A stretch of DNA of 64,000 nucleotides from NCBI GenBank assembly GCA_022827905.1, contig JAJEIQ010000064.1, forward strand, positions 49,362-113,361. Reading direction: 5' to 3'. Source of the DNA: Pseudomonadales bacterium. Lineage in GTDB: Bacteria; Pseudomonadota; Gammaproteobacteria; Pseudomonadales; Azotimanducaceae. The position numbers and the translations under genes were made by a program. This document shows, piece after piece, positions 25,803 to 35,066 of the stretch; positions within the stretch are counted from its first letter, which is position 1; each line of letters begins with the position of its first letter. The notes below the pieces were generated by a model. The model searched no databases. It was not told the origin of the DNA and saw nothing but the letters and a program-made list of their open reading frames with translations.

Positions 25803-27134
25803 TCAGGGGACCGGGGCCGCAACCCCGGGAAACAACGCCTTGGCTGCGGACAGCACCTGGGCGCCGTCCAGGCCGGCGATCTGCAGCCCCATTGGCGGAG
25901 TCCCGGATGGGGCGGGCAACGGGACCGAGATGGCCGGCACGCCCGCAACCGCCGCCGGCGCCGTCAGGTTCGCCAAGGTTTCCGGCACGCGTCCGTCATG
26001 GCGCGGCGCGAGGTGGGCAGTGGTTGGACCCAGCAGCAGGACTTCCTCCAGGTCCGCGCGCAGGCGCTGGGACGTGTCCGTCAGCAGGCGCTCGGCCCGG
26101 CGCACCTTTTCCTCGGGCTGCGCGGCACCCCACGCGACCAGCCGCCGAAACGCCGGACTGAATCCGTCCGGATCGTCGCGGAGGGCTTCGGCGTAACGCG
26201 CCGCCGCGTCGCGTTCGCACATCAGCAGTCCCGCCCGCCGCACCGAGGAAAGGTCCACGTCCGACCAGTCCACGCATCGCGCAACCGCAGCATCGGAAAG
26301 AATGCCATCGATCGCCGCCGCCACGGCTTTGGATGCGGGCCGTTCAGCCGCAACGCCCCAGCGGGCCAGAGGCGGCGCGTCCCAGACGGACTCGGCTCCT
26401 TCGGCGGGACCTCCCGAGGATCGGCGCGGCTCGAACAACCCCGCCACGGCCGAGACGTCGGCGACGCTGCGCCCGTGCACGCCGACGTGATCGAGACGCC
26501 GGCTGAGGGGCAGGACGCCGCCGAGGGGAATCCGGTCGTAAGCCGGCTTGAACCCCACCACGCCGCATAGGGCCGAGGGCAGGCGCACGGAGCCGAGGCT
26601 GTCCGTTCCGAGCGCAACCGGCGCAATGCCCGCCGCCACCGCCGCCGCGCTGCCGCCGGATGAGCCGCCTGGGATCCGGTCGGGATCGTGCGGGTTGCGC
26701 GTGGTCCCGAAGGCCGGATTGGCGGTGGTCTCGCCCAGCGCCGCCTCATGCATGTTTAGGAGCGCCAAGGGGATCATGCCGGCGGCGCGCAGGCGCTGCA
26801 CGCAATCCGCGTCGGTCGATGCCTGCACGTCCCGAAACGCCGCGATCCCGCCGTGCCATGGAAACCCGCGCACGGCGATGTTGGCCTTCACCCCAAAGGG
26901 CACCCCGTCCAACGGCGACAAGGGCGCGCCATCCCGCCAGCGCGCCGCGGCATCCGCCGCCTGATCGAACAGCGCCGCCCGGTCCGCCACGTGGTTGCAG
27001 ATGCCGAGCGCCGCATCGACGCGCTGGATTCGTGCCAGGCAGGCCTCGAGGAGGTCGGGCGGCTCGGCCCGGCCCTCGGCGAAGGCGGCGGTCCAGGCGG
27101 CCGCATCCCAGCCGCGCCGGTCAGGCGCGTTCAT
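25803..27134 (-). CDS. Amidase signature family enzyme
   Basis: A 443-residue serine amidase. The Ser-cisSer-Lys triad is visible: Lys83 in FGVKANIAV, Ser158 in the GGSSGGSAAAVAAG loop, and Ser182 in GTDSLGSVRLPS. It should hydrolyse a linear amide to acid and ammonia in the cytoplasm. The substrate is unknown; the block context suggests an acylamide or half-amide. The ATG at 27134 lies inside the end of the PaaK-like gene (14-base overlap). Confidence 0.9.
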   Translation of the reverse strand: MNAPDRRGWDAAAWTAAFAEGRAEPPDLLEACLARIQRVDAALGICNHVADRAALFDQAADAAARWRDGAPLSPLDGVPFGVKANIAVRGFPWHGGIAAFRDVQASTDADCVQRLRAAGMIPLALLNMHEAALGETTANPAFGTTRNPHDPDRIPGGSSGGSAAAVAAGIAPVALGTDSLGSVRLPSALCGVVGFKPAYDRIPLGGVLPLSRRLDHVGVHGRSVADVSAVAGLFEPRRSSGGPAEGAESVWDAPPLARWGVAAERPASKAVAAAIDGILSDAAVARCVDWSDVDLSSVRRAGLLMCERDAAARYAEALRDDPDGFSPAFRRLVAWGAAQPEEKVRRAERLLTDTSQRLRADLEEVLLLGPTTAHLAPRHDGRVPETLANLTAPAAVAGVPAISVPLPAPSGTPPMGLQIAGLDGAQVLSAAKALFPGVAAPVP

Positions 27135-28491
27135 CAACCAGCCGTATGGGCTTCTGGCGGCGGTCCACCTCCGAAAGCCGGGCCGTGCCGCCGCGGTTCA
27201 CCAGTTCGACTTCCACCGCGATGCCGAGCTGGCGCTTGAGAAGCTCGCGCATGCGGTCGGCCAAGTCCGGCGGGCGCCGGCTGACCTCCGCCATCACCGT
27301 AAAGGCGCCATCGGCGGTGACCCGGCAGACGAATTCGCCGAGAAACTCCGGTAAGGCGTCGAGCACCGGCCCGACCGCCTGGGGAAAGACATTGATGCCC
27401 TTGATCTTCACCATGTTGTCGCTGCGCCCCAGGAAGCCCTCGATGCGGCGCAGGTTGAAGCCAAGCGCCGAGGCGCCGGACCGCTCCATGCTGACATCGT
27501 GGGTGTTGAAGCGAATGACCGGGTAGATGTCGTCCTTGAACAGGCACGTGCAGACCATGTCGCCCTGCGCGCCGGGAGTAACCGGATGCCCCGTGTCCAC
27601 ATCCAGCAGTTCCAGGTAGTGCGCATCCTCCATCACATAAAGCCCGTCCCGGTCCGGACCCTCGCCGGCAATGATCCCGGTGTCGCCGACGCCGTACCAG
27701 TCGTAGCACTCGGCGCCGCCCCAGAGCTGGGTGATGGCGGCCCGGTTCTCCCGCCCCATCTGCCCGCTGATCATGCGCACGCGGATGTCCCTGCCGATGA
27801 CCAACCCCTGCTCCGCCGCCACTTCGGCCAGACGCTTGAGATAGTCCGCGAAGCCAACAATGACCGTGACCCCGAAGTCCCGCATCAGCTCCACCTGACG
27901 CATCGAAGGCGTCTCCACGCCGGTGCCCGCGGACAGGAAAATCGCATTGGTCCAGTGCAGCGCCGCCTCGCGCACGTAGTGACCGCCGTTGATGGGGCCG
28001 TGCCCGTAAACGGAGTGCACGACATCGCTGCCGACGATGCCCTGAAGGCGGTACACCCGGCCGAGCAGCAGGTTCTGCACCTCCCTCGACTTGGCGCCGA
28101 ACAGGAGCGGCTGGGGACGCCCCGTGGTGCCGCTGGTGGTGTGGAAGATCACCGGCTCGTGATCGGCGTCCCGGGGATCGAACCCGCCGAAGTCGCCGAA
28201 GGGCGGATGGGCCTCGATGCTCGCCATCAGGTCCGACTTGTCGAACACCGGCAGCTTGCCGATGTCGGCCAGTCCGCGGATGTCCCCGGGCTCGATGCCG
28301 GCCCCGCCCCACAGGCGCCGGTAGAAGCCCGTTCGCCAAGCCCGCGCGACGCAGCGCCGGAACAGGCGGTCCTGGCGGGCGAACAGCTCGTCGCGGCTCA
28401 AGCTCCGCGCCAGCTCCTCAAAGTCGGCGCCCACCGGATGGTCCGCGAGCATGGCTTCGATGCCGGCCGCCTCAAAGTAGTTCGAAGGCAC
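27121..28491 (-). CDS. PaaK-like AMP-forming acyl/aryl-CoA ligase
   Basis: A 456-residue adenylate-forming enzyme of the phenylacetate-CoA ligase type. The P-loop TTSGTTGRPQ, the middle YDWYGVGDTG and the late IRFNTHD and RSDNMVKIKGINVFP motifs are all there. It would activate a carboxylic acid from this pathway as its CoA thioester using ATP. The start is a GTG at 28491, three bases after the stop of the MmgE/PrpD gene. It resembles ligases for aromatic or heterocyclic acids, but the substrate cannot be read from sequence. Confidence 0.85.
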   Translation of the reverse strand: MPSNYFEAAGIEAMLADHPVGADFEELARSLSRDELFARQDRLFRRCVARAWRTGFYRRLWGGAGIEPGDIRGLADIGKLPVFDKSDLMASIEAHPPFGDFGGFDPRDADHEPVIFHTTSGTTGRPQPLLFGAKSREVQNLLLGRVYRLQGIVGSDVVHSVYGHGPINGGHYVREAALHWTNAIFLSAGTGVETPSMRQVELMRDFGVTVIVGFADYLKRLAEVAAEQGLVIGRDIRVRMISGQMGRENRAAITQLWGGAECYDWYGVGDTGIIAGEGPDRDGLYVMEDAHYLELLDVDTGHPVTPGAQGDMVCTCLFKDDIYPVIRFNTHDVSMERSGASALGFNLRRIEGFLGRSDNMVKIKGINVFPQAVGPVLDALPEFLGEFVCRVTADGAFTVMAEVSRRPPDLADRMRELLKRQLGIAVEVELVNRGGTARLSEVDRRQKPIRLVDERA

Positions 28492-28494
28492 AGC

Positions 28495-29844
28495 TCAACC
28501 GCCCGTGACCGGATCGAGGACGCGAGCGGCATCGGCGCAATTGGGCAACGCCGCAACGGCGTCGGCCAGCGCTTCGTCCCGGCCCGACTCCCCATAAACG
28601 CCGGCCAGGCAGGAACGGGCCTTGGCCCGGCAGGCGGCCGCCTCCAACGGGCTTTCCGGCGAACCCGGCACCGCTTCCACGGACACCGTGCGGGAGGAAC
28701 CGTCGCGCAACTGAGCGGTCAGCGCCTGCGGCGTGAAAGCGGCCGGGTCGGAGATGGTGTTGACCTCAGCTCCGATGCGCCCGGCAATCTCCAGCAGGCC
28801 TGGATCGCCAAGGCGGGCCGCGGAAAAGTGCTCCAGGGCGACTTGGCCCTCGGACAGCGCCACCGCGCCCACGTAGGCGAAGCACAGGCGCGCGTAGTTG
28901 ACGTCCATGGTCGGCTTGGCCGGACGGATCACCAGTTGGTGGATCAGCGGCGGCGCGGCCAGGGTCAACTTCGTCAAGTTGGCCGCGGTGACGCCCTCCG
29001 CACGCAGCTTCAGCACGCCCGCGATGCCGCCGTGAGTGGCCCGGCCGGACGGCCAGGGCTTGTGGCTCAGGCGGGTGACCTGCCAATCAGCGCCCAGATC
29101 GTCGATGAGGCCTTCGGCATCCCAACTCTCCTCGAACAGCCGGAAATACCCGTAGCGACCCTCCAGGCTGTTGCGCGGCGCGGGAATGCGGGCTTGCGCC
29201 AGATCGGCGGCCACCAGGGCGGCCCGCGCCGCGCCCGCCATCTGCAGCGGCAACGTTGGCTTGCCCTCCTCGTGGGCCTGCATGGTTCCGGCCGCTTGGG
29301 AAAGCGCATGGCCGAAGCAGTCCTGAATCCGTCCCGGATCGAATCGACGCAACGCGCCGATCGCGGCGGCGGCGCCGAACACGCCAGCCGTCGCGGGGCG
29401 GAAGAAGCTCAGCGGCGCCGTTGCCGCCAGGCCGAGCAGGGCGGCCACCTCGACGCCCACAATCAGCGCCGCGAGGAGCTCACGCCCGTGGACAGGAGCC
29501 GCGCGCGCCTCGCACTCCGCAAGCGCCGCCGGCGCCACCGCGGTCATCGCGTGCGCGACGGCCCGTTCGTGAACGCAATCGAACTCGAGGCAATGGACCT
29601 GGTAGGCGTTCACGAAAGCGGCCGCGGCGGCGGGCAGGCTGATGCGGTCGCCCAGCACGCGCGCATCGCTGCTCGCTCCCCAGCGCGAGGCGACGCTGAC
29701 GACGGCATCGCGATGGGGGTGCCGCCTTCCGGCCACGCCGACCGCGAGGCTGTCCGTCAGGAACGACTGCGCCGCAGCCACCGCGGGTGCGGGGATGTCC
29801 TCGAAGCGGGTCTTCGCTAGGAACTCAGTGACTTCGTCAAGCAT
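28495..29844 (-). CDS. MmgE/PrpD family protein
   Basis: A 449-residue member of the family that includes 2-methylcitrate dehydratase and cis-aconitate decarboxylase. The helical first half has FLTDSLAVGVAGR and the long AAPVHGRELLAALIVGVEVAALLGLA segment; the later GRATHGGIAGVLKLRAEGVTAANL is characteristic. Family members act without metal on di- or tricarboxylic acids by proton abstraction. The start ATG at 29844 is followed immediately by the usual MLDEVTEFLAKTRFEDIP. It fits a route through a methyl-branched dicarboxylate. Confidence 0.85.
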   Translation of the reverse strand: MLDEVTEFLAKTRFEDIPAPAVAAAQSFLTDSLAVGVAGRRHPHRDAVVSVASRWGASSDARVLGDRISLPAAAAAFVNAYQVHCLEFDCVHERAVAHAMTAVAPAALAECEARAAPVHGRELLAALIVGVEVAALLGLAATAPLSFFRPATAGVFGAAAAIGALRRFDPGRIQDCFGHALSQAAGTMQAHEEGKPTLPLQMAGAARAALVAADLAQARIPAPRNSLEGRYGYFRLFEESWDAEGLIDDLGADWQVTRLSHKPWPSGRATHGGIAGVLKLRAEGVTAANLTKLTLAAPPLIHQLVIRPAKPTMDVNYARLCFAYVGAVALSEGQVALEHFSAARLGDPGLLEIAGRIGAEVNTISDPAAFTPQALTAQLRDGSSRTVSVEAVPGSPESPLEAAACRAKARSCLAGVYGESGRDEALADAVAALPNCADAARVLDPVTGG

Positions 29845-29878
29845 GAACCTATCCCTGCAAGTCGCACCCCGCCGCGCA

Positions 29879-31048
29879 TCAGATGACGCCCCGGGCATGC
29901 CAATCGGCAAGGGTCCGTTCGTCGATGCCGAGCGAGCGCCCGATTTCCAGCGAGTGTTCGCCGTACTCTGGAATCGCCAGGTTCGGCTGGGCCGGTTCGA
30001 CGGCAAACTTGATCGGCGGCCCGATGTGCCGATTGCCCCGCTCATCGGTGAGCAGCATGCGCCGTTGGCGGGTGTGCGGGTCCGCGAAAGCGTCCTTCAG
30101 CGAGCGGACAAAAGCCCAGCAGCAGTCCACCGGATCCAAAAACGACTCCCAGTATGGGCGGGCATGCTCGGCGAACCTCTCCCTGAAGAAGCGCCGCAGG
30201 GGCTCCTGCTCCGGGCCCGGCTCGATTTCCGCATGGGGCATCAGGTCGAGGCGGCCAAAGGCCGACAGCAGGTTGCGCGCGAACTTGGCTTCGGAGCCGC
30301 CGAGCACTAGGAATTCGCCGTCGGCCGTCTCGTAGATGTGGTACATGGCCGCGCCCCCGAATGAGCGCATCGCCTTCGGTTCGGGATGCGCATCGTCGCC
30401 GAACACGGGTCCGGTGACGTTGGGCGTCCACGCCAGCAGCGCATCGTACATGGACAGGTCGATGTAGTCGCCGCGGCCGGTGCGCGCCCTGCCCAGCAAC
30501 GCCATCAGAATCGCCGCTGCCGCCATGAGCGAGGCGGTGGCGTCCGCAGCCGGCATGTTGGGGGCGGCCGGCTTGCCGTCCTCCAGGCCGCGGTTGAGCG
30601 CCGCGATGCCGGCGAGCGCCTGCACGGTCAGGTCATGGGCCGGCTTGTCCCGCAGGGGACCGTCCTGGCCGAAGGCGGAGATCGAGCAGTACACCAAGCC
30701 GGGATTGATGTCGCTCAAGGTCGGGTAGTCGATGCCCAGCCGCTCGACGACCCCGGGCCGGAACGCCTCCACGAGCACGTCGGCGGTCCTGGCAAGTTCG
30801 CGGAACAGGCGCCGGCCGCCCTCGTCCTTGAGATTGACCTTGAGGCTGCGCTTGCCCCGGGCGATGTTGCGGAACCAGACCGACACGTCCTCGGCGTCGC
30901 GATGGCCGATCGCCCGGGTCGGCTCGCCGACGCCGTTGGCCGGCTCCACCATGATCACGTCGGCACCGTGGTCGGCCAGCATCATGGTCATGTGCGGTCC
31001 CGGCAGGAACGCGGACAGGTCGAGCACCCGGACGCCTTCAAGCTTCAT
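29879..31048 (-). CDS. CaiB/BaiF family III CoA-transferase (copy 1)
   Basis: A 389-residue family III CoA-transferase, which moves CoA between carboxylic acids through mixed anhydride and aspartyl-CoA intermediates. It has VRVLDLSAFLPGPHMTMMLADHGADVIMVEP at the N-terminus, RGKRSLKVNLK, a LVEAFRPGVVERLG segment, and the catalytic Asp region HDLTVQALAG. It is followed closely by the MmgE/PrpD gene. A second copy lies at 43061-44269 in a different operon of the same presumed regulon. Confidence 0.88.
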   Translation of the reverse strand: MKLEGVRVLDLSAFLPGPHMTMMLADHGADVIMVEPANGVGEPTRAIGHRDAEDVSVWFRNIARGKRSLKVNLKDEGGRRLFRELARTADVLVEAFRPGVVERLGIDYPTLSDINPGLVYCSISAFGQDGPLRDKPAHDLTVQALAGIAALNRGLEDGKPAAPNMPAADATASLMAAAAILMALLGRARTGRGDYIDLSMYDALLAWTPNVTGPVFGDDAHPEPKAMRSFGGAAMYHIYETADGEFLVLGGSEAKFARNLLSAFGRLDLMPHAEIEPGPEQEPLRRFFRERFAEHARPYWESFLDPVDCCWAFVRSLKDAFADPHTRQRRMLLTDERGNRHIGPPIKFAVEPAQPNLAIPEYGEHSLEIGRSLGIDERTLADWHARGVI

Positions 31049-31097
31049 GCTGAGGTTCGCTCCGCGTCCAGTTCCGCCAGCATCTAGATGGCCCGGC

Positions 31098-32291
31098 TCA
31101 GACCGGATTGCGGGCAACGAGCTGGCGGGCGATGATGATGCGCTGCATCTCGTTGGTGCCCTCGCCGATGCACATGAGCGGCGCGTCCCGGTAGAGCCGC
31201 TCCACCGGATACTCCTTGGAGTAGCCGTAGCCGCCGTGGATGCGCATAGCCTCCAGGGCGTTCTCCACGGCACTCTCCGAGGCGAAGTACTTGGCCATGC
31301 CCGCCTCCATGTCGCAGCGTTCGCCGGCGTCGTAGGCCCGGGCGGCATCCAAGGTGAGCAACTCCGCGGCCCGGGCGCGGGTCGCCATCTCGCCGAGCTT
31401 CAGTTGTATGGCCTGGTGCTGGCAGATCGGCTGGCCGAAGGTCTCCCGGGTCTGGGAGTAGGCGGTGGCTTCCTTCAGCGCCCGCCGGGCGATGCCCACG
31501 GAACGGGCCGCGACGTTGATGCGCCCGAGTTCCAGGCCACCGACCGCCATGTAGAAGCCCTTTCCGGGCTCGCCGCCGACCAGGTGCCGCCGGGCGTCCA
31601 GCCGGTAGTCGTCAAACACCAGTTCAGCCGAGTCAATTCCCTTGTAGCCCAGCTTCTCCAGCTTGCGCCCGGTCCTGAAGCCGGCGTGGGGCCGCCCCGT
31701 GTCGGAGTCGGCCTTGGGCGCGATGAACATCGACATGCCCCTGCGGGGCGGCGTGGCGTCCGGGTCGGTCTTGACCAGGAGCGCCACGGCGCCGCCCTCG
31801 ATCCCGTTGCTGATCCAGGTCTTCGTGCCGTTGATGACGTAGTCGCCGCCCTCGGCCTCCGCCCGGGTGCGGATGCCTTGCAGGTCGGTGCCCGCATTGG
31901 GCTCCGTAAGCGCCAGCGCGCCGCGGATCTCGCCAGTGACGAATCGGGGCAGCCAATACTCCTTTTGGAAGTCGGTGCCGTATTGCTCGACGATGCGCGC
32001 CATCATCAGGTGGGAGTTGAAGATGCCGGAAAGCGACATCCACTCCTCGGAGATCAGGGCCACGATCTTGGCGTAGGTGGTCGCCGACAGGCCGAGCCCG
32101 CCGTGCTCCTCGGCGATGGTGGCGCCGAACAGCCCGAACTCACGCATTTGATCGACCAACGCCTGGGGATAGATGTCGTCGTGCTCAAGTTCCGCCGCGC
32201 AGGGCTTCACCTCATTGTCGACCCACTTGGCGATGGCGTCGAGAATGGCCTGTTCGTCCGCTTCGCTGTAGGCGCGTGCTGCTTCACTCAT
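31098..32291 (-). CDS. Acyl-CoA dehydrogenase
   Basis: A 397-residue flavoprotein that introduces an alpha-beta double bond into an acyl-CoA. Helical N-terminal, beta middle and helical C-terminal domains are in order. FAD contacts are seen in ALTEPNAGTDLQGI and WISNG, and the catalytic Glu lies in IGEGTNEMQRII. The chain-length or branched specificity is not clear. It is the second gene in the leftward operon, 49 bases before the CoA-transferase. Confidence 0.93.
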   Translation of the reverse strand: MSEAARAYSEADEQAILDAIAKWVDNEVKPCAAELEHDDIYPQALVDQMREFGLFGATIAEEHGGLGLSATTYAKIVALISEEWMSLSGIFNSHLMMARIVEQYGTDFQKEYWLPRFVTGEIRGALALTEPNAGTDLQGIRTRAEAEGGDYVINGTKTWISNGIEGGAVALLVKTDPDATPPRRGMSMFIAPKADSDTGRPHAGFRTGRKLEKLGYKGIDSAELVFDDYRLDARRHLVGGEPGKGFYMAVGGLELGRINVAARSVGIARRALKEATAYSQTRETFGQPICQHQAIQLKLGEMATRARAAELLTLDAARAYDAGERCDMEAGMAKYFASESAVENALEAMRIHGGYGYSKEYPVERLYRDAPLMCIGEGTNEMQRIIIARQLVARNPV

Positions 32292-32370
32292 GATGCGGTC
32301 CTCATATCAATTGGGGCGCGTTTCAACGATTCCCCACCCGGTCTGCGGGGCGGCTCGGCATCCAAGCCGC

Positions 32371-33258
32371 TCATGCCGGTGCCGGCACCGCGTCGGCGAA
32401 GGCGTTGGCGATCGCAAGCCGGGTCGCCACCCAAACGTCGCCGCGGCTTGAGACGTGGTCGAGAAACCGCTCCAGCGCGCCGATTCGGCCCGGTCGGCCA
32501 ATGATGCGCAGGTGCAGCCCCAGGGACATCATGCGCGGCCCGTCCTCCGCCGCCTCCCGCGCCAGCCACTCGAAGGTGTCGATGGCGTAGGCCGCCCAGT
32601 CCCTGGGGCTGAGCGCAGGCGCGGTCCACATCTTCATGTCGTTGGTGTCGAGGGCGTAGGGCACCATCAGCAGCGGTTCCCGCCGGCCGCCGCCGCAGTC
32701 CACCATGGACCAGAACGGCATGTCGCCGGAGTAGTCGTCCATGTGGTAGGTGAAGCCCTGCTCGAGCAGCAGCCGTTGGGTGTTCTCCGTGTGCAGGAAG
32801 CGGGACAGCCACCCCGCCGGGCGCTGGCCCACGGTGCTCTCGATGGACTGCCAGGCATCGCGGATGAACCGGCGCTCCTCGTCCTCCTCCATCCGGTACT
32901 GGTGCACCCAGCGGTGGCCGTGGCAGGCGACCTCGCCGTCCGACGCCGCCAGTCGGCGGGCGAGTTCCGGGGCCCGCTCAAGCGCGAGCGCCGCGGCGGT
33001 GGCGGTGAACGGCAGCCCCCGCCTTTCGAGCAGGCCGAGAACGCGCGCAGCGCCCGCCTCGATGCCGTAACGGTAGTTGGACTCGTTGCCGTGGACGCGC
33101 ACGGGCCGCCGGGGCACGGCGCCGATCTCGTCGACCGGCTCCGGCGCCGCATCGCCGTCACGCACGTTCATCTCGGCGCCCTCCTCGACGTTCACGACGA
33201 TGGACAGCGCGAGCCGGCTGCCGTCGGGCCAGCTGAAGTCCGGCGGCACGCCGGTCAT
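32371..33258 (-). CDS. PuuE-like polysaccharide deacetylase-fold hydrolase (copy 1)
   Basis: A 295-residue NodB-fold protein of the PuuE/allantoinase-like branch rather than a chitin deacetylase. It carries SIVVNVEEGAEM (the family's YEEGGE-like metal region), HGNESNYRYGIEAG, EVACHGHRWVHQ and SRFLHTENTQRLLLEQG. Members hydrolyse ring amides such as allantoin and cyclic imides. It lacks a signal peptide, so it acts in the cytoplasm. It is the first gene of the operon, with operator-like site A 79 bases upstream. Two further family members are at 52258 and 53164. Confidence 0.85.
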   Translation of the reverse strand: MTGVPPDFSWPDGSRLALSIVVNVEEGAEMNVRDGDAAPEPVDEIGAVPRRPVRVHGNESNYRYGIEAGAARVLGLLERRGLPFTATAAALALERAPELARRLAASDGEVACHGHRWVHQYRMEEDEERRFIRDAWQSIESTVGQRPAGWLSRFLHTENTQRLLLEQGFTYHMDDYSGDMPFWSMVDCGGGRREPLLMVPYALDTNDMKMWTAPALSPRDWAAYAIDTFEWLAREAAEDGPRMMSLGLHLRIIGRPGRIGALERFLDHVSSRGDVWVATRLAIANAFADAVPAPA

Positions 33259-33336
33259 GAAGCCGTCCGTGGCGCTTGGTGCCGCAACAACCCGGTCATG
33301 GTAACGTGGGCCCGCCTTGATGCGTGTTAAAGACTC

Positions 33337-33358
33337 AATGATATATTAATATGTCATT
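33337..33358. promoter_or_regulatory. Operator-like AT-rich palindrome, site A
   Basis: A 22-bp near-palindrome with core GATATATTAATATGTC (33340-33355) and outer arms AAT/ATT. It sits between the divergent deacetylase and methyltransferase genes. The 16-bp core is identical, on the opposite strand, to site C at 42279-42294. It probably overlaps promoters because of its AT content. Confidence 0.7.
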
Positions 33359-33403
33359 TGTGCGAACTAGGCTGAATCCCCTGCTCCTCGACTAGGAGGC
33401 CCG

Positions 33404-34606
33404 ATGAACGACAACCGCTACGAAGGCCCGCCCGACTACCGGGCCGTGGGCGCGCACGGCGTCTTTCCGGAGACCACCCACGACCAGGTCGAACGCTACA
33501 ACTTTCTTGCCCACCTCAACCGCCATCTGGCGGCGAGCGTCCTGCCGGGCGTGGCCAGGGCGTACGAGGCGCGGGTGGCGCCGGCGTTCGTGGCCGAGCA
33601 CGGACGCGAGCCCCGCGACCAGAAGGAGGTTCGCAAGGCGCTGGCCTCCGAGCCGATCCACCAGGCTTGGAGCGCGCTGCGCCGCAACACCATGGAGATG
33701 CGCCAGCAGGCCGGGCTTTCGGTCGTGCTGCCCCAGCTTGCCGCACTCATGGAGAAGGCCGAACGTTTCACGCCGCCGGAAAGCCTGCAACTCGATGAGG
33801 GGGTGCGGATGCCGGACTACCTCACCGCCGTGGACCACCACTGCATGCCCGGCAGCTACCACGGCGAGCGCATTGCCGGCGACCTGAGCGCCGCCGCCAA
33901 CTATGACTCGGGCATGTTCGTGACCACGGGTGGCCTGCTTGGCCGCTTCACCGACGGCGGCGGGCGGGGGATGGTCGACTACTTGGGGCGGCACCACCCA
34001 GACTTCCGGCCGCGCCGCATCCTTGATCTGGGTTGCGGGCTCGGCCACAACGTGCTGCCGATCGCGGAGGCCTTTCCGGAGGCTCAGGTGACGGCGGTTG
34101 ACGTTGCCGCGCCAATGCTCCGCTACGGTGCGGCCCGAGCCGCGAGCCTCGGCATCGGCAACGTCACCTTCGTGCAGGCGGACTGCGCCGACTTGGGCGC
34201 GTTCGAGGACGCGCGCTTCGACTGGATTCAGAGCACCATGTTCCTGCACGAAACGTCCGCCAAGGCGCTGCCGCGGATCATGGCGGAGTGCCGCCGGCTC
34301 ATCGCGCCGGGCGGGCTGGTGATCCACATCGAGCAACCCCAGTACGACGCGGAAATGCCGCCGTTTGAGCAGGCCATGCGGGACTGGGACGCGTTCAACA
34401 ACAACGAGCCGTTCTGGACGAAGCTCCACGAGATCGACCTGGACCGGGTCATGCTGGACGCGGGCTTCAAGCCGGAGGAACTTCTCCACGGCGGCGTCGC
34501 GGCCGTCGTTGACACCAGCCTGTTCCCCGACGCGGCCGCCGATGAGGTCGAGGACTACGGGCGCAAGCCCGCCTGGCACATCACCGGCGCGCGGGCAGCG
34601 GTTTGA
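33404..34606 (+). CDS. Class I SAM-dependent methyltransferase
   Basis: A 400-residue protein with a roughly 200-residue helical N-terminal region of unknown type and a C-terminal Rossmann methyltransferase. Motif I is ILDLGCGLGHNVLPIAEAFPEAQVTAVDVA and motif IV lies near WIQSTMFLHETS. The acceptor is unknown. AGGAGG stands six bases before the ATG, a strong ribosome site. It is the first gene of the rightward unit after site A. Confidence 0.85.
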   Translation: MNDNRYEGPPDYRAVGAHGVFPETTHDQVERYNFLAHLNRHLAASVLPGVARAYEARVAPAFVAEHGREPRDQKEVRKALASEPIHQAWSALRRNTMEMRQQAGLSVVLPQLAALMEKAERFTPPESLQLDEGVRMPDYLTAVDHHCMPGSYHGERIAGDLSAAANYDSGMFVTTGGLLGRFTDGGGRGMVDYLGRHHPDFRPRRILDLGCGLGHNVLPIAEAFPEAQVTAVDVAAPMLRYGAARAASLGIGNVTFVQADCADLGAFEDARFDWIQSTMFLHETSAKALPRIMAECRRLIAPGGLVIHIEQPQYDAEMPPFEQAMRDWDAFNNNEPFWTKLHEIDLDRVMLDAGFKPEELLHGGVAAVVDTSLFPDAAADEVEDYGRKPAWHITGARAAV

Positions 34607-34634
34607 CGGGATCGGCCTGCGGGTGGACCGAGCG

Positions 34635-35015
34635 ATGAACAAGCCAGCCTCCGGCCCCGCAAGCCTCGACAGCATCGCCCTCTCCGGCGCCAAGGCCAAG
34701 GGCAAGCGGCCTTGGTTCCTAGCCGACCCGGACGTCGAGCGCGTGTTGTCCATCACGATGGCAGTCGCTGGTGAGCTGGCCGTGCTGCGCCAGCGCCTGG
34801 ACACCATCGAGTCGCTCCTCGAGGAGCGCGGCAGCATCAGCCGGGCGGACATCGAGGCCTTCGCGCCGAGCCCCGCCCAGCAGCAGGCGCGGGGCCGCTG
34901 GAACCAGGAGTACCTAGCCCGCATCCTGCGCATTCTGCAGCAGGAGCAGGAAGCGCTTGAGCGCCCGGACGAGCCCACCTCCGAAGAGGCGGGCGAGCGC
35001 ATCGGCGAGAAATAG
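34635..35015 (+). CDS. Hypothetical helical protein
   Basis: A 126-residue soluble protein that I do not recognise. It has a basic segment (AKAKGKRPWFLADPDVERVL), then a heptad-like helical stretch around residues 40-72 (ITMAVAGELAVLRQRLDTIESLLEER) and a charged Gln/Glu-rich C-terminus, suggesting a coiled-coil partner protein. It lies between the methyltransferase and the MDR oxidoreductase in the same direction, and its stop is next to the start of a large hairpin. Confidence 0.7.
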   Translation: MNKPASGPASLDSIALSGAKAKGKRPWFLADPDVERVLSITMAVAGELAVLRQRLDTIESLLEERGSISRADIEAFAPSPAQQQARGRWNQEYLARILRILQQEQEALERPDEPTSEEAGERIGEK

Positions 35016-35060
35016 TGCTCCATCATTCTGATAGTGACCCATCAGTGTGATGGAGCACTA
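35013..35060 (+). promoter_or_regulatory. Long hairpin that covers the ribosome site of the next gene
   Basis: TAGTGCTCCATCA (35013-35025) pairs perfectly with TGATGGAGCACTA (35048-35060), a 13-bp stem, with an inner CTGAT/ATCAG pairing (35028-35032, 35041-35045). The 3' arm contains GGAG at 35052-35055, the only likely Shine-Dalgarno sequence for the GTG start at 35067. The stem begins at the stop of the upstream gene. There is no U-run, so translational control or RNA processing is more likely than termination. Confidence 0.55.
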
Positions 35061-35066
35061 GGTCCG

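Noticed and set aside
32304..32311. A seventh operator at ATATCAAT upstream of the acyl-CoA dehydrogenase gene
   Set aside because: Only one half-site is present and there is no matching arm.
32371..33258. Chitin or peptidoglycan deacetylase role for the deacetylase-fold proteins
   Set aside because: No signal peptides, and the sequence pattern is PuuE-like; context is amide and CoA metabolism.
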